Positions 9,402-18,124 of a DNA stretch of 64,000 nt are shown here, piece after piece (position 1 is the first letter of the stretch; each line of letters begins with the position of its first letter). Below the pieces are notes generated by a model. That model was given only the letters and a program-made list of their open reading frames with translations. It was not told where the DNA came from and did no database searches. The stretch is from Hyphomonas atlantica corrig. Lineage in GTDB: Bacteria; Pseudomonadota; Alphaproteobacteria; Caulobacterales; Hyphomonadaceae. The position numbers were made by a program, and so were the translations under genes. Location of the stretch: NCBI RefSeq assembly GCF_000682715.1, contig NZ_AWFH01000007.1, positions 18,602 to 82,601 on the forward strand, read 5' to 3'.

Positions 9402-10934
9402 CTATTCGGCGTCCGACAAATCAATTGTGCGATAATTCGTGATCTGCCCGATACGGACAGCGACCAGAACTTTCGTGCGATTGGCCCGCTTTGCATCGCT
9501 GATGGCCTTGCGCAGGGCATCAACGCTCGTTGCGGGCTTATTGTTCACTTCGAGGATCACCATACCGGCCTGAAAGCCAGCTTCCTCAAGCACGCCATCC
9601 TTTGAAACCTTGGTGATCACGAGGCCGTTCTCCCCGGCTTTCAGGCCAAGGCGTTCGCGCAATTCGTCGTCCATCTGCTCGAACGTGCCACCGACTTCGG
9701 AAACCACCTGGCCATCCTCGACCGCATCATCCGATGGGGACGAACTGGAAGGTGTGATGTTCGCATTCGGACTGCTCGGGCGTTCGCCAACAGTCACGTT
9801 GATTGTCTGTTTCTTGCCGCCGCGAATGATTTCAAACCGGTTGGCGGTGTTCGCAATCAGCTTTCCGACAAGGCGCGTGGTGGAGGTTGCGTCCGTCACC
9901 TTGTCGCCATTGACGGACAAGATGATGTCGCCGCGTTCCAATCCGCCCTTCTCGGCCGGGCTGCCGCTGGTCACATCAGCGATAATCGCCCCTTTGGCAT
10001 CCTTGATGCCCTGGGCTTCCGCCATATCCTCGGTCAGGTCCTGAATCGCAACGCCCAACCAGCCACGGGACACTTTCCCGTCCTTGATCAGGGCCTTGGT
10101 GACCTCATCGGCCAGTTCTGCCGGAATGGCAAAGCCGATGCCAACCGACCCACCCGTTGGAGAGAAGATCGCAGTGTTCACACCGATCACATTGCCGTTC
10201 AGGTCAAAGGTCGGGCCGCCGGAATTGCCGCGATTGATCGAGGCGTCAATCTGAAGGAAGTCTGTGTACGGGCTGTCAGGGCCAATCTCGCGCCCGTCTG
10301 CTGACAGGATGCCCGCGGTGGCTGTTCCGCCGAGGCCGAACGGGTTGCCCAGCGCCACGACCCAGTCACCTTTGCGCATGGTGTGGGAGTCGCCGAAATT
10401 CACGAAGGGGTATTCGCCCTCTTCCGTCACGCGCAGCACGGCGAGGTCTGTCTGGGCGTCCTTGCCGACGAGCTCAGCATCCAGTTCGCGGCCATCCTGC
10501 AAGACAACCTGAATTGCGGTCGCGCCATCCACGACGTGATTATTGGTGACGATGTAGCCATTTTTCGAGATGAAGAAGCCTGAGCCGAGCGAACGCCCTT
10601 CCTGGGTTTCCGGCTCTTCTTCCTCTTCCTGGCGGCGTTGTTCCATGAACTCGTCCAGGCCAGGCATGCCGCGGAACTGTTCGAAGAATTGCTGCATGTC
10701 GGCCAGGCGGCCAACTTCGCGCTCCGTGGTAACATTCACGCTGACAACCGCAGGCTCGACCTGCTCGATCAGGTCCGCAAAGCTGAGCGGTGCACCAAGC
10801 GGGGCTTCAATCTGAATCGGCTGGGCGCCGGCCTCCGGGCTGAAGACCTGTGGGGCCAGAGAGAAAGAGCCCACCATCGCGACGCCTACCAGCGCTGCTA
10901 CCATGGCCTGTCTCGATATGCCGATTGTCTTCAT
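9402..10934 (-). CDS. degP: Do/DegP-family periplasmic serine protease
   Basis: A 510-residue HtrA-type protease and chaperone of the periplasm. From the chosen start, the catalytic triad is His133 (NNHVVDGA), Asp163 (TDLAVLRV) and Ser238 (NRGNSGGPTF). Two PDZ domains follow (about 265-355 and 415-505). An N-terminal hydrophobic segment is a signal peptide or anchor (MVAALVGVAMVGSFSLAP). An acidic Glu/Gln-rich loop (MEQRRQEEEEEPETQEG) sits ahead of the catalytic domain, the LA-loop region. The ATG at 10934 was preferred over one at 10985 because GGAGACAGGA lies directly upstream. It is first in the degP / regulator / kinase / glnE run. Confidence 0.93.
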   Translation of the reverse strand: MKTIGISRQAMVAALVGVAMVGSFSLAPQVFSPEAGAQPIQIEAPLGAPLSFADLIEQVEPAVVSVNVTTEREVGRLADMQQFFEQFRGMPGLDEFMEQRRQEEEEEPETQEGRSLGSGFFISKNGYIVTNNHVVDGATAIQVVLQDGRELDAELVGKDAQTDLAVLRVTEEGEYPFVNFGDSHTMRKGDWVVALGNPFGLGGTATAGILSADGREIGPDSPYTDFLQIDASINRGNSGGPTFDLNGNVIGVNTAIFSPTGGSVGIGFAIPAELADEVTKALIKDGKVSRGWLGVAIQDLTEDMAEAQGIKDAKGAIIADVTSGSPAEKGGLERGDIILSVNGDKVTDATSTTRLVGKLIANTANRFEIIRGGKKQTINVTVGERPSSPNANITPSSSSPSDDAVEDGQVVSEVGGTFEQMDDELRERLGLKAGENGLVITKVSKDGVLEEAGFQAGMVILEVNNKPATSVDALRKAISDAKRANRTKVLVAVRIGQITNYRTIDLSDAE

Positions 10935-11604
10935 TCCTGTCTCCAAGTCACTGAAAAATTTGCCGGTATTGGGCATGTGGTCCAAACATTAACCTGCCAC
11001 AAGCATTGTGGTCATTAAAAGACAGCAAGGTTATTTTGCCTGAATTCCCCATAATTGGCACCGCACCACACGGTATTCCCTCAACTGCCCGATGACTGCG
11101 GCGAAATCAGGGTAAATCTGAGGGTAATCCTCCACCGCGCTGTTTCCCCAATAAATTTTTCGCATCCCCGGTGAATTCCCTTGTAAGACTCGAATTTTCG
11201 GCCCATTCTGTAATAACAACAGGCTTTGGGGGGTATTTCCGCAATCACGCCATGTCTCTTTTGCCGCCAGTCGGCACTAGGGACCGGGCGTTTGCATTCG
11301 GTCGTGGAGGGCTGCCCCCAAACAAGTTGCCGGCGTCGCACAGGCCCTTACGGGAACTGCGGCATATGCCTCCGGAGGCAAAGGTCCCTGCCAGGACTCA
11401 CCTTCCGGGCCATTGCAATCGTCAAGCGCGTCCCCACCCAGCTGACGAGTGTTATGGAGCGGCGTCGGCATCCCACGACAGGAAGACTCCCCACTCACCG
11501 CCGCGCGTTTTCTGGCGCGCCTTGTTTGCTGGCCACTCTTGATTTCCCTAGGCGCGAATGCTCTTGAGCGAGCATTGCCCCGGCCGGGGAAAGGACAGAC
11601 ACGC
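10935..11604. other. Intergenic region between degP and the prepilin peptidase gene
   Basis: About 670 bases without a gene I can support. The degP-proximal part (11030-11220) is A+T-richer and holds a near-direct repeat (TTACCCTCAGA then TTTACCCTGAT region around 11115-11135). It probably contains the divergent promoters of degP and the plus-strand peptidase gene. A 44-codon minus-strand frame here has no convincing ribosome site. Confidence 0.5.
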
Positions 11605-12162
11605 ATGTCAAAACCACTTTCTCTCTTGCTGACAGCGCTGGCCACAGCCGCGCTCGGCATCTCTGCCTGGATGTTCGCGCCGCCGGGAACGCTGCTCCTG
11701 ACGCTCTGCCTTGGCGCGCTCCTTCTGGCGCTCAGCATCATCGACATTCGCAGCTTCACGCTGCCCGATCCTCTTACAGCCGGAATTGTCCTGCTGGGCA
11801 TCGCCATGGTCTGGCTGACACGCCCGGAGGAATGGCGAGCGCATGCCATTGGCGGCCTTGCCGGATATCTCGTGCTGGTCGCCATCGAAGTCGGCTATCG
11901 CCGCCTGCGCGGGCGGGACGGCATCGGGCGCGGTGATGCGAAACTCCTCGGCGGTCTTGGCGTCTGGACGGGGTGGATGGGTCTTGCACCCATCATGCTT
12001 GCGGCGTCTGCTTCGGCCTTGATCGGCGTCATAGCGCTGGCCGTGACAGGCATTCGCAAGGCAGATGCCGACACAGCCATCCCGTTCGGGCCGTTCATTG
12101 CGCTTGGTGGATGGGTGGTCTGGCTTGGGGCGCCATACCTTCTGCCAGCTGGCGTCTACTAG
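11605..12162 (+). CDS. A24-family prepilin peptidase, single domain
   Basis: A 185-residue polytopic membrane protein carrying the aspartyl peptidase part of type IV prepilin peptidases. The two catalytic Asp motifs are SIIDIRSFTLPD (about 49-60) and GRGDAKLLGG (about 112-121). It lacks the N-terminal methylase domain and zinc cysteines of PilD, so it resembles the short CpaA/GspO-like enzymes. AAGGA nine bases before the ATG sets the start. No pilin or secretion genes lie nearby. Its TAG stop and the TAG stop of convergent ccmH are the two strands of a single CTAG. Confidence 0.85.
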   Translation: MSKPLSLLLTALATAALGISAWMFAPPGTLLLTLCLGALLLALSIIDIRSFTLPDPLTAGIVLLGIAMVWLTRPEEWRAHAIGGLAGYLVLVAIEVGYRRLRGRDGIGRGDAKLLGGLGVWTGWMGLAPIMLAASASALIGVIALAVTGIRKADADTAIPFGPFIALGGWVVWLGAPYLLPAGVY

Positions 12163-12578
12163 ACGTCTTCCGGCGCGATCGGTTCAACCGGTGCTGCCTT
12201 GCGAGAGCGGGCAATCTGCAGGCCGATCCAGCCGCCGATCAGCAATAATGCGAATGGCAGGCCCCACAGCATCCAGCCAGCCACGCCCTCCGCCTTCGGA
12301 CGGAACAGAACAAACTCGCCATAGCGATCTTCAAACCAGGTGCGAACCTCTTCGTCGCTTGCGCCTTCCCCTACAAGGGTGCGAACACGTGCGCGCATGT
12401 CCTCGGCAATCGGCGCAGAGGATTGCGAGATTGGCTCATTCTCGCACGCCACACAGCGCAGCTCCCGCATCAGATCCTGCGCGCGGACCTCTTGTTGCGG
12501 ATCGTCCAGCGCCACGTCTTCGGCAAACGCCGCACCCGCCAACAAGACACTGATCAGGATAATGATGATCTGCTTCAT
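12159..12578 (-). CDS. ccmH: Cytochrome c maturation thiol-redox protein CcmH
   Basis: A 139-residue membrane protein of cytochrome c maturation system I. It has a signal peptide, then the LRCxxC redox motif as LRCVACENEPI (Cys42, Cys45), a helical periplasmic domain (MRARVRTLVGEGASDEEVR, DRYGEFVLFRP) and one C-terminal membrane span. With CcmF it reduces apocytochrome cysteines for heme attachment. Its ATG overlaps the ccmF stop as ATGA at 12575-12578. Gene order ccmI-ccmE-ccmF-ccmH equals the rhizobial cycHJKL operon. Confidence 0.93.
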   Translation of the reverse strand: MKQIIIILISVLLAGAAFAEDVALDDPQQEVRAQDLMRELRCVACENEPISQSSAPIAEDMRARVRTLVGEGASDEEVRTWFEDRYGEFVLFRPKAEGVAGWMLWGLPFALLLIGGWIGLQIARSRKAAPVEPIAPEDV

Positions 12579-14458
12579 GCTTTCCGCCTCGGCCACAGGC
12601 TGAACACACCGCCCAGCGCCATCAGGAGTACGCCGAAGTATAGCAGATCAATCATCGGGTTGTAGTAGACGCGGAACACCCAGCGCGGTTCGCCCTCCAC
12701 CATGCGCTGTTCGCCCAGCGCCGCATAGAGATCGCCCGTGCCGGTCTTGTGGATCGCGGTTTCCGTGGTCGGCATCTGCGCGGCCGGGTAATAGCGCTTC
12801 ATCGGGGTCATCACTGCGCGGGATCCACTACGCGCAGCCGTCAGAACCGCGCGGTCAGCATACCAGTTCGGTCCCTCAATCGCGCGCACTTCATCCAGTG
12901 TCAGCGTCCAGCCGATTACCTCGGCCGAGCCGCCTTCCGCCAAGGCCACCGTGGTTTCATAGCGTCCGGTCGTCTCCACAACGGCCCCGATCACGAACAG
13001 GCCCAGCCCCAGATGCGCCAGCGTCATGCCCCAAACACGCGGCGGCAGTCGGAAGATGCGGCCCGGCGTGATCGCCCGGCGCTTCAATTCCCAGACAGAG
13101 CCGAGCACCAGCCACACGCCCAGCGCAAGACCAAGCGCTGCGCCGATGGAAATGCTCCACAGGCCAATGCCCAGCGCAACGAAGACAAGCGCCAATGCTG
13201 CGCCGCCGACGGCCCATTTGGTCCAGGATTTCAGGTCTGCCTTGCCCCAGGCCCAGGCCTGCACGACCGGCAGGATGATCAGCAACACGCCCAGCATCGG
13301 CGTGAAGGTCAGATTGAAATAAGGCTCCCCGACAGAAATCGTGCGCCCTGCGGCCTCCGCCATCAGCGGGAACAGCGTGCCCAGCAGCACGGTCAGTGTC
13401 GCCACGATCAGCACGATATTGTTCGCCATCAGCGCGCCTTCACGGCTGAGCAGCGCCCAGGGTTTGCCACCCGCCAGCTTTGGCGCGCGCATCGCGAACA
13501 GGACCAGCGCGAAGCCACCATAGGCCAGCAATCCGCCCAGCAGCAGCATTCCCCGTTCCGGGTCGACCGCAAAGGCGTGTACAGAGGTCAGGATGCCCGA
13601 GCGCACGAGGAATGCGCCCATGATCGAAAACAGGAAGGCCAGCACCGCCAGCAAGGCAGACCAGGCCGCAAAGCCTTCGCGCTTTTCCGTCACGACCACC
13701 GAATGCAGCAATGCCGCCCCAATCAGCCACGGCATCAGGGACGCATTCTCCACCGGGTCCCAGAACCACCAGCCGCCCCAGCCAAGCTCGTAATACGCCC
13801 AGTAGGAGCCGAGCGCGATGCCCAGCGTAAGCGGAATGAAGGCCGCCAGAGACCAGCGCCGCGCTTCCCGCGCCCAGACGGCATCAATGCGCGCCTCCAT
13901 CATGCCCGCCGCGGCCAGCGCGAAGACAAAGGAATAGCCAACATAGCCGAGATACAGCATGGGCGGATGAATACTCAGCGCCGGATCCTGTAGCAGGGGA
14001 TTCAGGCCCGCGCCCTGAAACGGGGCCGGGTCCAATCGCAGATAGGGCGAAGATGCAAACAGCAGATAGGCCAGCGATCCGACCGCCAGCAATCCCTGCA
14101 CGCCCAGCGCCCGGGCCTCGAACAGGTCACGGCCTGTGCGCATCCACAACGCCCCTGCCGCGCCAAAACCGATCGTGACAAGGCACCACAGCGCCATGGA
14201 CCCTTCATGATTTCCCCATGCCCCGGCGATCTTGTAGAGCATCGGCTTCAGCGTGTGGGAATTGTTCGCCACCAGCGCGACGGAAAAGTCAGATCGTGCA
14301 AAGGCGATGATCAGCGTCACGAAGGACAGCGTCATCACGCCAAACCCGGCATAGGCTGCCAGCGCTGCGAGGCGTCTTTCTCCTCTCAGTCCGAACAGGC
14401 CCTGAGCCAGCGCCGCTGCCAGCGCGAGAAAGGCCGCGAAATGGCCGAGTTCGATCAT
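12575..14458 (-). CDS. ccmF: Heme lyase subunit CcmF
   Basis: A 627-residue polytopic inner-membrane protein with many membrane spans. The tryptophan-rich WWD heme-handling motif is plain (WWFWDPVENASLMPW, about residues 225-240), as are nearby conserved segments such as SIHPPMLYLGYVG and GWGG. It forms the heme-ligation complex with CcmH and CcmI and receives heme from holo-CcmE in the periplasm. Length matches the family (about 640). Its start overlaps the ccmE stop, and its stop overlaps the ccmH start, so the genes are translationally coupled. Confidence 0.96.
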   Translation of the reverse strand: MIELGHFAAFLALAAALAQGLFGLRGERRLAALAAYAGFGVMTLSFVTLIIAFARSDFSVALVANNSHTLKPMLYKIAGAWGNHEGSMALWCLVTIGFGAAGALWMRTGRDLFEARALGVQGLLAVGSLAYLLFASSPYLRLDPAPFQGAGLNPLLQDPALSIHPPMLYLGYVGYSFVFALAAAGMMEARIDAVWAREARRWSLAAFIPLTLGIALGSYWAYYELGWGGWWFWDPVENASLMPWLIGAALLHSVVVTEKREGFAAWSALLAVLAFLFSIMGAFLVRSGILTSVHAFAVDPERGMLLLGGLLAYGGFALVLFAMRAPKLAGGKPWALLSREGALMANNIVLIVATLTVLLGTLFPLMAEAAGRTISVGEPYFNLTFTPMLGVLLIILPVVQAWAWGKADLKSWTKWAVGGAALALVFVALGIGLWSISIGAALGLALGVWLVLGSVWELKRRAITPGRIFRLPPRVWGMTLAHLGLGLFVIGAVVETTGRYETTVALAEGGSAEVIGWTLTLDEVRAIEGPNWYADRAVLTAARSGSRAVMTPMKRYYPAAQMPTTETAIHKTGTGDLYAALGEQRMVEGEPRWVFRVYYNPMIDLLYFGVLLMALGGVFSLWPRRKA

Positions 14459-14880
14459 CCGGCTGCGTCCAGCGGTTTCAGTTCGCGGGGTTGGTAATTC
14501 TCGTCATGCTTGGCCAGGATCTGCCGGGCCGTGAAATCGCCCTCTGGCCCGAACTGGCCGGTGGCAACCACGCCCTGCCCCTCGCGGAACAAGTCTGGCG
14601 CAATCCCGGTATAATTCACGCGGATCGTGTGGGGGCTGTTATCAATGACCGTAAAGATCATGGTCGCGCCATCATCGGAATAGGTCAGCGAGCCCGGCTC
14701 AACCCAACCACCAACCTTGACCACCTTGCCCGTTTCCGGCTGGCCATTCTCGGCCAGGATTTCCGGCGTATAGAACAGGTTCGCATTCTCGCGCAGCGCC
14801 ATAAACGCCAGCGCCGCCGCCGCCAGAAGCAGCAGCGCCGCAATGCCAAACATATAAAGCCGTCGTGTCCGTGCGCGCAT
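14455..14880 (-). CDS. ccmE: Heme chaperone CcmE
   Basis: A 141-residue periplasmic heme chaperone anchored by an N-terminal span (about 9-28). The heme-attaching motif LAKHDENYQP is present, with covalent-linkage His125 and axial Tyr129. The beta-barrel core (VKVGGWVEPGSL, TIRVNYTGIAPDLFREGQGVV) is typical. It takes heme from CcmC (not in this window) and passes it to CcmF. Stop overlaps the ccmF start. Confidence 0.96.
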   Translation of the reverse strand: MRARTRRLYMFGIAALLLLAAAALAFMALRENANLFYTPEILAENGQPETGKVVKVGGWVEPGSLTYSDDGATMIFTVIDNSPHTIRVNYTGIAPDLFREGQGVVATGQFGPEGDFTARQILAKHDENYQPRELKPLDAAG

Positions 14881-14936
14881 GAAAGGTCTTATAGGGTGTG
14901 TTGGCCCATGTGGGGAGTGCGGCGAATGTAGCCGGT

Positions 14937-15539
14937 TTATTCGGTTTCCGGTGCAGCGGCCTCACCACTGCCCAGCGCCTCGATCATCGGGGCGAAGCGT
15001 TCGCGGCGGGGGTCGTCTTCCGGCAGGCGGGAATAGATATAGCGCATGGCCTGTTCGGCCTTGGCCTGATCCCCTGCCTGCGCCGCGCCCATGGCCGCCC
15101 ACATGCCGGCCCGCACCTGTGTTTCGTCCAGCTCATAAGCCTTCGCAAACAGACGCGTTGCCTCCGGTGAAACGGCGCCATTGTTCAGATCCACCAGCGC
15201 ATCGGCCAGCGCCAACAAGGCAGGAACATATTCGCCATCGCGCCGCAGGGCGGACTGATAGGCGCGCGCCGCATCTGACGTGCGGCCCTGAGATCGCAGG
15301 ATTTCTCCAATGAAGAAATGTGGCTGCGGGTCGTCCGGGCGCTCCTGCACAGTGGCTTCCAACCGCGACAGGGTCTCCGCCGGCGTCAGCGATTGCGGAT
15401 TGGTCTGTATCTTCTCCATCAGGCCCGCCTGACGATCCTTCATGGGCTGGTCGCCCATGCCGGGCTTCCCGATCAGCAAATAACCGCCCACCGCCACGGC
15501 GAGACAGACCACAAGAATGATCCAGTTCGTCCGCGTCAT
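14937..15539 (-). CDS. ccmI: Cytochrome c biogenesis TPR protein CcmI (short form)
   Basis: A 200-residue protein with one N-terminal membrane span (IILVVCLAVAVGGYLL) and a periplasmic TPR domain (PQPHFFIGEILRSQGRTSDA, YVPALLALADALVDLN, GMWAAMGAAQAGDQAKAEQA). This matches the apocytochrome-binding half of CcmI/CycH. It is much shorter than the two-span CycH of rhizobia, so the N-terminal double-span part is reduced. It lies 56 bases upstream of ccmE, and its ATG overlaps the stop of the sensor kinase before it. Confidence 0.82.
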   Translation of the reverse strand: MTRTNWIILVVCLAVAVGGYLLIGKPGMGDQPMKDRQAGLMEKIQTNPQSLTPAETLSRLEATVQERPDDPQPHFFIGEILRSQGRTSDAARAYQSALRRDGEYVPALLALADALVDLNNGAVSPEATRLFAKAYELDETQVRAGMWAAMGAAQAGDQAKAEQAMRYIYSRLPEDDPRRERFAPMIEALGSGEAAAPETE

Positions 15540-16969
15540 GGTTTCGGAAACCTCAGCTGTGCTTTCAGGCCGCCAAGCTCCGCATCGCCCAGCTCCAGTG
15601 AACCACGATGCAACTCGGCCAGCTCCTTCACGATGGACAGGCCAAGACCCGTACCCGGCGTGGTCTCATCCAGGCGCACACCGCGTTTCAGGGCGCCTTC
15701 GCGCTCCTCCGGTGACAGGCCCTTGCCATTGTCCTCGACATCAATGGTCAGGGCCGCTGCCGTGTCGCGCACGCGCACCAGCACTTCGCTGCTCGCCCAT
15801 TTGCAGGCATTTTCCATCAGATTGCCGACCATTTCCTCAAGATCCTGTTTCTCCCCCCGGAACACGGCCCCCACCCCGCCGTCAACAGACACGTTGACGC
15901 CCCTCGCATCATAGAGACGGTTCAGCATGCGGGCGATGCCATCAATCACGGGGCGCAATTCGGTGCGTGCGCCAAGCGTCTGCGCGCGCGCCACCATCTG
16001 CGCCCGCTTCAGGTAATGTTCCACATTGGTCTGCATGCTTTCGGACTGACGGCGCACCACATCATCCAGTTGTGTCTCGCCGGTCGCTTCATTGCGCAAA
16101 ACGGCCAGCGGGGTTTTCAGCGCATGGGCCAGATTGCCCACATGGGTCCGTGCACGCTCTACCACCTGCCGGTTATGCTCCAGCAGCTTGTTCAGCTCAT
16201 CGGCCAGTGGGCGCACTTCCGCGGGATAGTCTTCAGACAGTCTCTGCCGCGTGCCTTCGCGCACTTCGGCAATGTCGCCCCCGATCCGCCGCAAGGGTCG
16301 CAGGGAGAATGAAATCGCCACAACCATTGCCGCAAACACGCCTCCGAACAGGGCAATCATCGTGACCAGCAAGAGGCTGCGGAAGCGGCTGGTCGCTGCA
16401 TCATTCGCGGCCCGGTCTGCTGCCGTGACAAGGATCAGCGGTGTCTCGCGGTTCTCGATCAGGATCGCGCGGGAGGCCACCCGCACGCGCTGGCCTGCCG
16501 GCCCCTCAAAACGGAAGTTTCCAAACATGGTCAGGCCGGGATTCATCAGTGTCCGCTCAAGCTGGTCTTCATTCAGGGGCACTGGCTCGTCCCACAAGCT
16601 CCGTGAGCGGATGTCGCCTGCAATACTGCCCTCTGAATTCACGCCAACAATGGACCAGTATCGGCCGGAATATTGCGTGCGAAAACGTACGTCGCCTGCA
16701 AAGAATTCCCGCTGGGAATCCGTCACCCGGCCATCTTCCAGAAACGCGTTCTCGCGGGTCATTTCCCGTGTCAGGCCGACCAGGGTCTGCTCCAGGTCTT
16801 CTTCCAGCAGGCTCAAGGTCTGCGCGCGATACACGGCAGACAAGGCAATCGCCCCGCCAATCAAAACGACAAAGCCCCATATCGCTGCGGCCAGCATGAT
16901 ACGCCGGGCCAGCGACAGCCGGGTCCAGCGATCCATCAGGCTTGGTTTGGAAGCGGCGCTGTCGCTCAT
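15536..16969 (-). CDS. Sensor histidine kinase, PhoQ/FeuQ-like
   Basis: A 477-residue kinase with two membrane spans (about 25-47 and 195-217) and a periplasmic sensor domain of about 145 residues. A HAMP-like linker is followed by the H-box LAHALKTPLAVLRNE (His near 282), the N-box ENACKWASSEVL, the G1 box DVEDNGKGLSPEER and the G2 box GTGLGLSIVKEL. The H-box and the divergent N-box are of the PhoQ/FeuQ subgroup. The partner regulator is directly upstream. The location just ahead of ccmI matches feuPQ-cycHJKL in rhizobia. The signal is unknown. Confidence 0.9.
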   Translation of the reverse strand: MSDSAASKPSLMDRWTRLSLARRIMLAAAIWGFVVLIGGAIALSAVYRAQTLSLLEEDLEQTLVGLTREMTRENAFLEDGRVTDSQREFFAGDVRFRTQYSGRYWSIVGVNSEGSIAGDIRSRSLWDEPVPLNEDQLERTLMNPGLTMFGNFRFEGPAGQRVRVASRAILIENRETPLILVTAADRAANDAATSRFRSLLLVTMIALFGGVFAAMVVAISFSLRPLRRIGGDIAEVREGTRQRLSEDYPAEVRPLADELNKLLEHNRQVVERARTHVGNLAHALKTPLAVLRNEATGETQLDDVVRRQSESMQTNVEHYLKRAQMVARAQTLGARTELRPVIDGIARMLNRLYDARGVNVSVDGGVGAVFRGEKQDLEEMVGNLMENACKWASSEVLVRVRDTAAALTIDVEDNGKGLSPEEREGALKRGVRLDETTPGTGLGLSIVKELAELHRGSLELGDAELGGLKAQLRFPKP

Positions 16970-16996
16970 GCTGAGGGCTCCGGCGCGAAGCAGGCC

Positions 16997-17683
16997 TTAT
17001 CCGGCGACGCGGGCTTCGGCATCCGGCACAACCAGGCGATAGCCAAGGCCGCGCTCTGTCTGAATCCGGTCCGTGCCAATCTTGCGGCGCAGGCGGCCGA
17101 TGAAAACCTCGATCGTGTTCGAGTCACGGTCAAAATCCTGGTCATAGATATGCTCGACCAGTTCCGTGCGCGGCACGACGCGGCCCATATGGTGCATCAG
17201 GTAGGACAGGACGCGATACTCATGTGCGGTCAGCTTCACCGGTTCGCCATTCACACTGGCCCGTGCAGCGCGGGTATCGACCACCAGCTTGCCAGCCTCC
17301 AGCGTTGCGGCGGAGTGACCGGCGGCCCGGCGCAGCAAGGCACGCAAACGCGCCAGCAATTCCTCCGTGATGAAGGGCTTGGTCAGATAGTCGTCCGCGC
17401 CCGCGTCAAAGCCTGCAACCTTCTCGCTCCACGAATCGCGCGCGGTCAGGATCAGCACCGGGAAGGACTTGCCGTCCGCGCGCCATTTCTTCAGGACGCT
17501 GACGCCATCCATCTTTGGCAGGCCCAGATCCAGGATCACCGCATCATACGGCTCGGTATCGCCCAGGAAGTGGCCGTCTTCGCCATCGGCGGCCAGGTCG
17601 ACTGCATAGCCGGATTGCGACAGCACGTCGGCCAATTGGCGACGCAGGTCTGAATCATCTTCAACAACCAGGATACGCATCAA
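16997..17683 (-). CDS. OmpR-family response regulator, PhoP/FeuP-like
   Basis: A 228-residue regulator starting MMRILVVEDD. The receiver has Asp52 in VILDLGLPKMDG as phosphoacceptor and the conserved Lys in LTKPFITEEL. The winged-helix domain covers about 128-222 (LTAHEYRVLSYLMHHMG, NTIEVFIGRLRRKIG). It is encoded 27 bases ahead of its kinase and 34 bases after a small PepSY protein gene. Either of two adjacent ATG codons (17683 or 17680) could be used. Confidence 0.92.
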   Translation of the reverse strand: MMRILVVEDDSDLRRQLADVLSQSGYAVDLAADGEDGHFLGDTEPYDAVILDLGLPKMDGVSVLKKWRADGKSFPVLILTARDSWSEKVAGFDAGADDYLTKPFITEELLARLRALLRRAAGHSAATLEAGKLVVDTRAARASVNGEPVKLTAHEYRVLSYLMHHMGRVVPRTELVEHIYDQDFDRDSNTIEVFIGRLRRKIGTDRIQTERGLGYRLVVPDAEARVAG

Positions 17684-17717
17684 TACGTCCCTCCGAATTC
17701 AAAAATACACTGTCGGG

Positions 17718-18029
17718 TCATGCGCCCTGCCGGTCAAGCACGCGGCCAGACCGGGCGTCCACCGTGAACCGCATCTTGCGACCATCGCCGGTCATCCAGT
17801 CGATCTTGTAGCGCGGATTGCCGCCATTATCGAACAGGTCTGCGTTCAGTTGGTAACCGCCATACTGGCGCTTCAGATTCTGGAAAATCTGGCTGAGCGG
17901 CACCGTTTTGCCTTCGCGTACCGAATCGCGCGCCTGGCCCGGCGACCATTGGTTACGCCAGTCCTGCGCGATCGCCGGTGGCGTCATCACAAGGCCCAGG
18001 GCCAGAAGAAAGGCAGAAATCCGTCTCAT
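17718..18029 (-). CDS. Small periplasmic PepSY-like protein
   Basis: A 103-residue exported protein. A Sec signal peptide (MRRISAFLLALGLVM to PPAIAQ) precedes a single PepSY-like domain: a helix with VPLSQIFQNLKRQYGG, then strands YQLNADLF, RYKIDWMTGDGRKMRFTVDARSG and RVLDRQGA. It is the first gene of a run with the PhoP/FeuP-like regulator and kinase. In Sinorhizobium a small periplasmic protein (FeuN) at the same position holds the FeuQ kinase in check. A similar modulator role here is inferred from position only. Confidence 0.8.
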   Translation of the reverse strand: MRRISAFLLALGLVMTPPAIAQDWRNQWSPGQARDSVREGKTVPLSQIFQNLKRQYGGYQLNADLFDNGGNPRYKIDWMTGDGRKMRFTVDARSGRVLDRQGA

Positions 18030-18124
18030 GGCTTTGCTGTATAGGCATCAGGCTCTGAATACCAAGTGAACATATCCGCGCGGATTCCTTCACTTTCAGC
18101 AGACAGCAGCGCATCGACGTGCGC

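Noticed and set aside
11031..11219. Minus-strand frame of 62 codons (or 44 from an inner ATG) upstream of degP
   Set aside because: No convincing ribosome site, low coding character, and it lies where the degP promoter is expected.
12159..15539. Complete cytochrome c maturation system in this window
   Set aside because: Only ccmI, ccmE, ccmF and ccmH are here. ccmA, ccmB, ccmC, ccmD and ccmG were looked for and not seen, which is normal for the split order in alphaproteobacteria.
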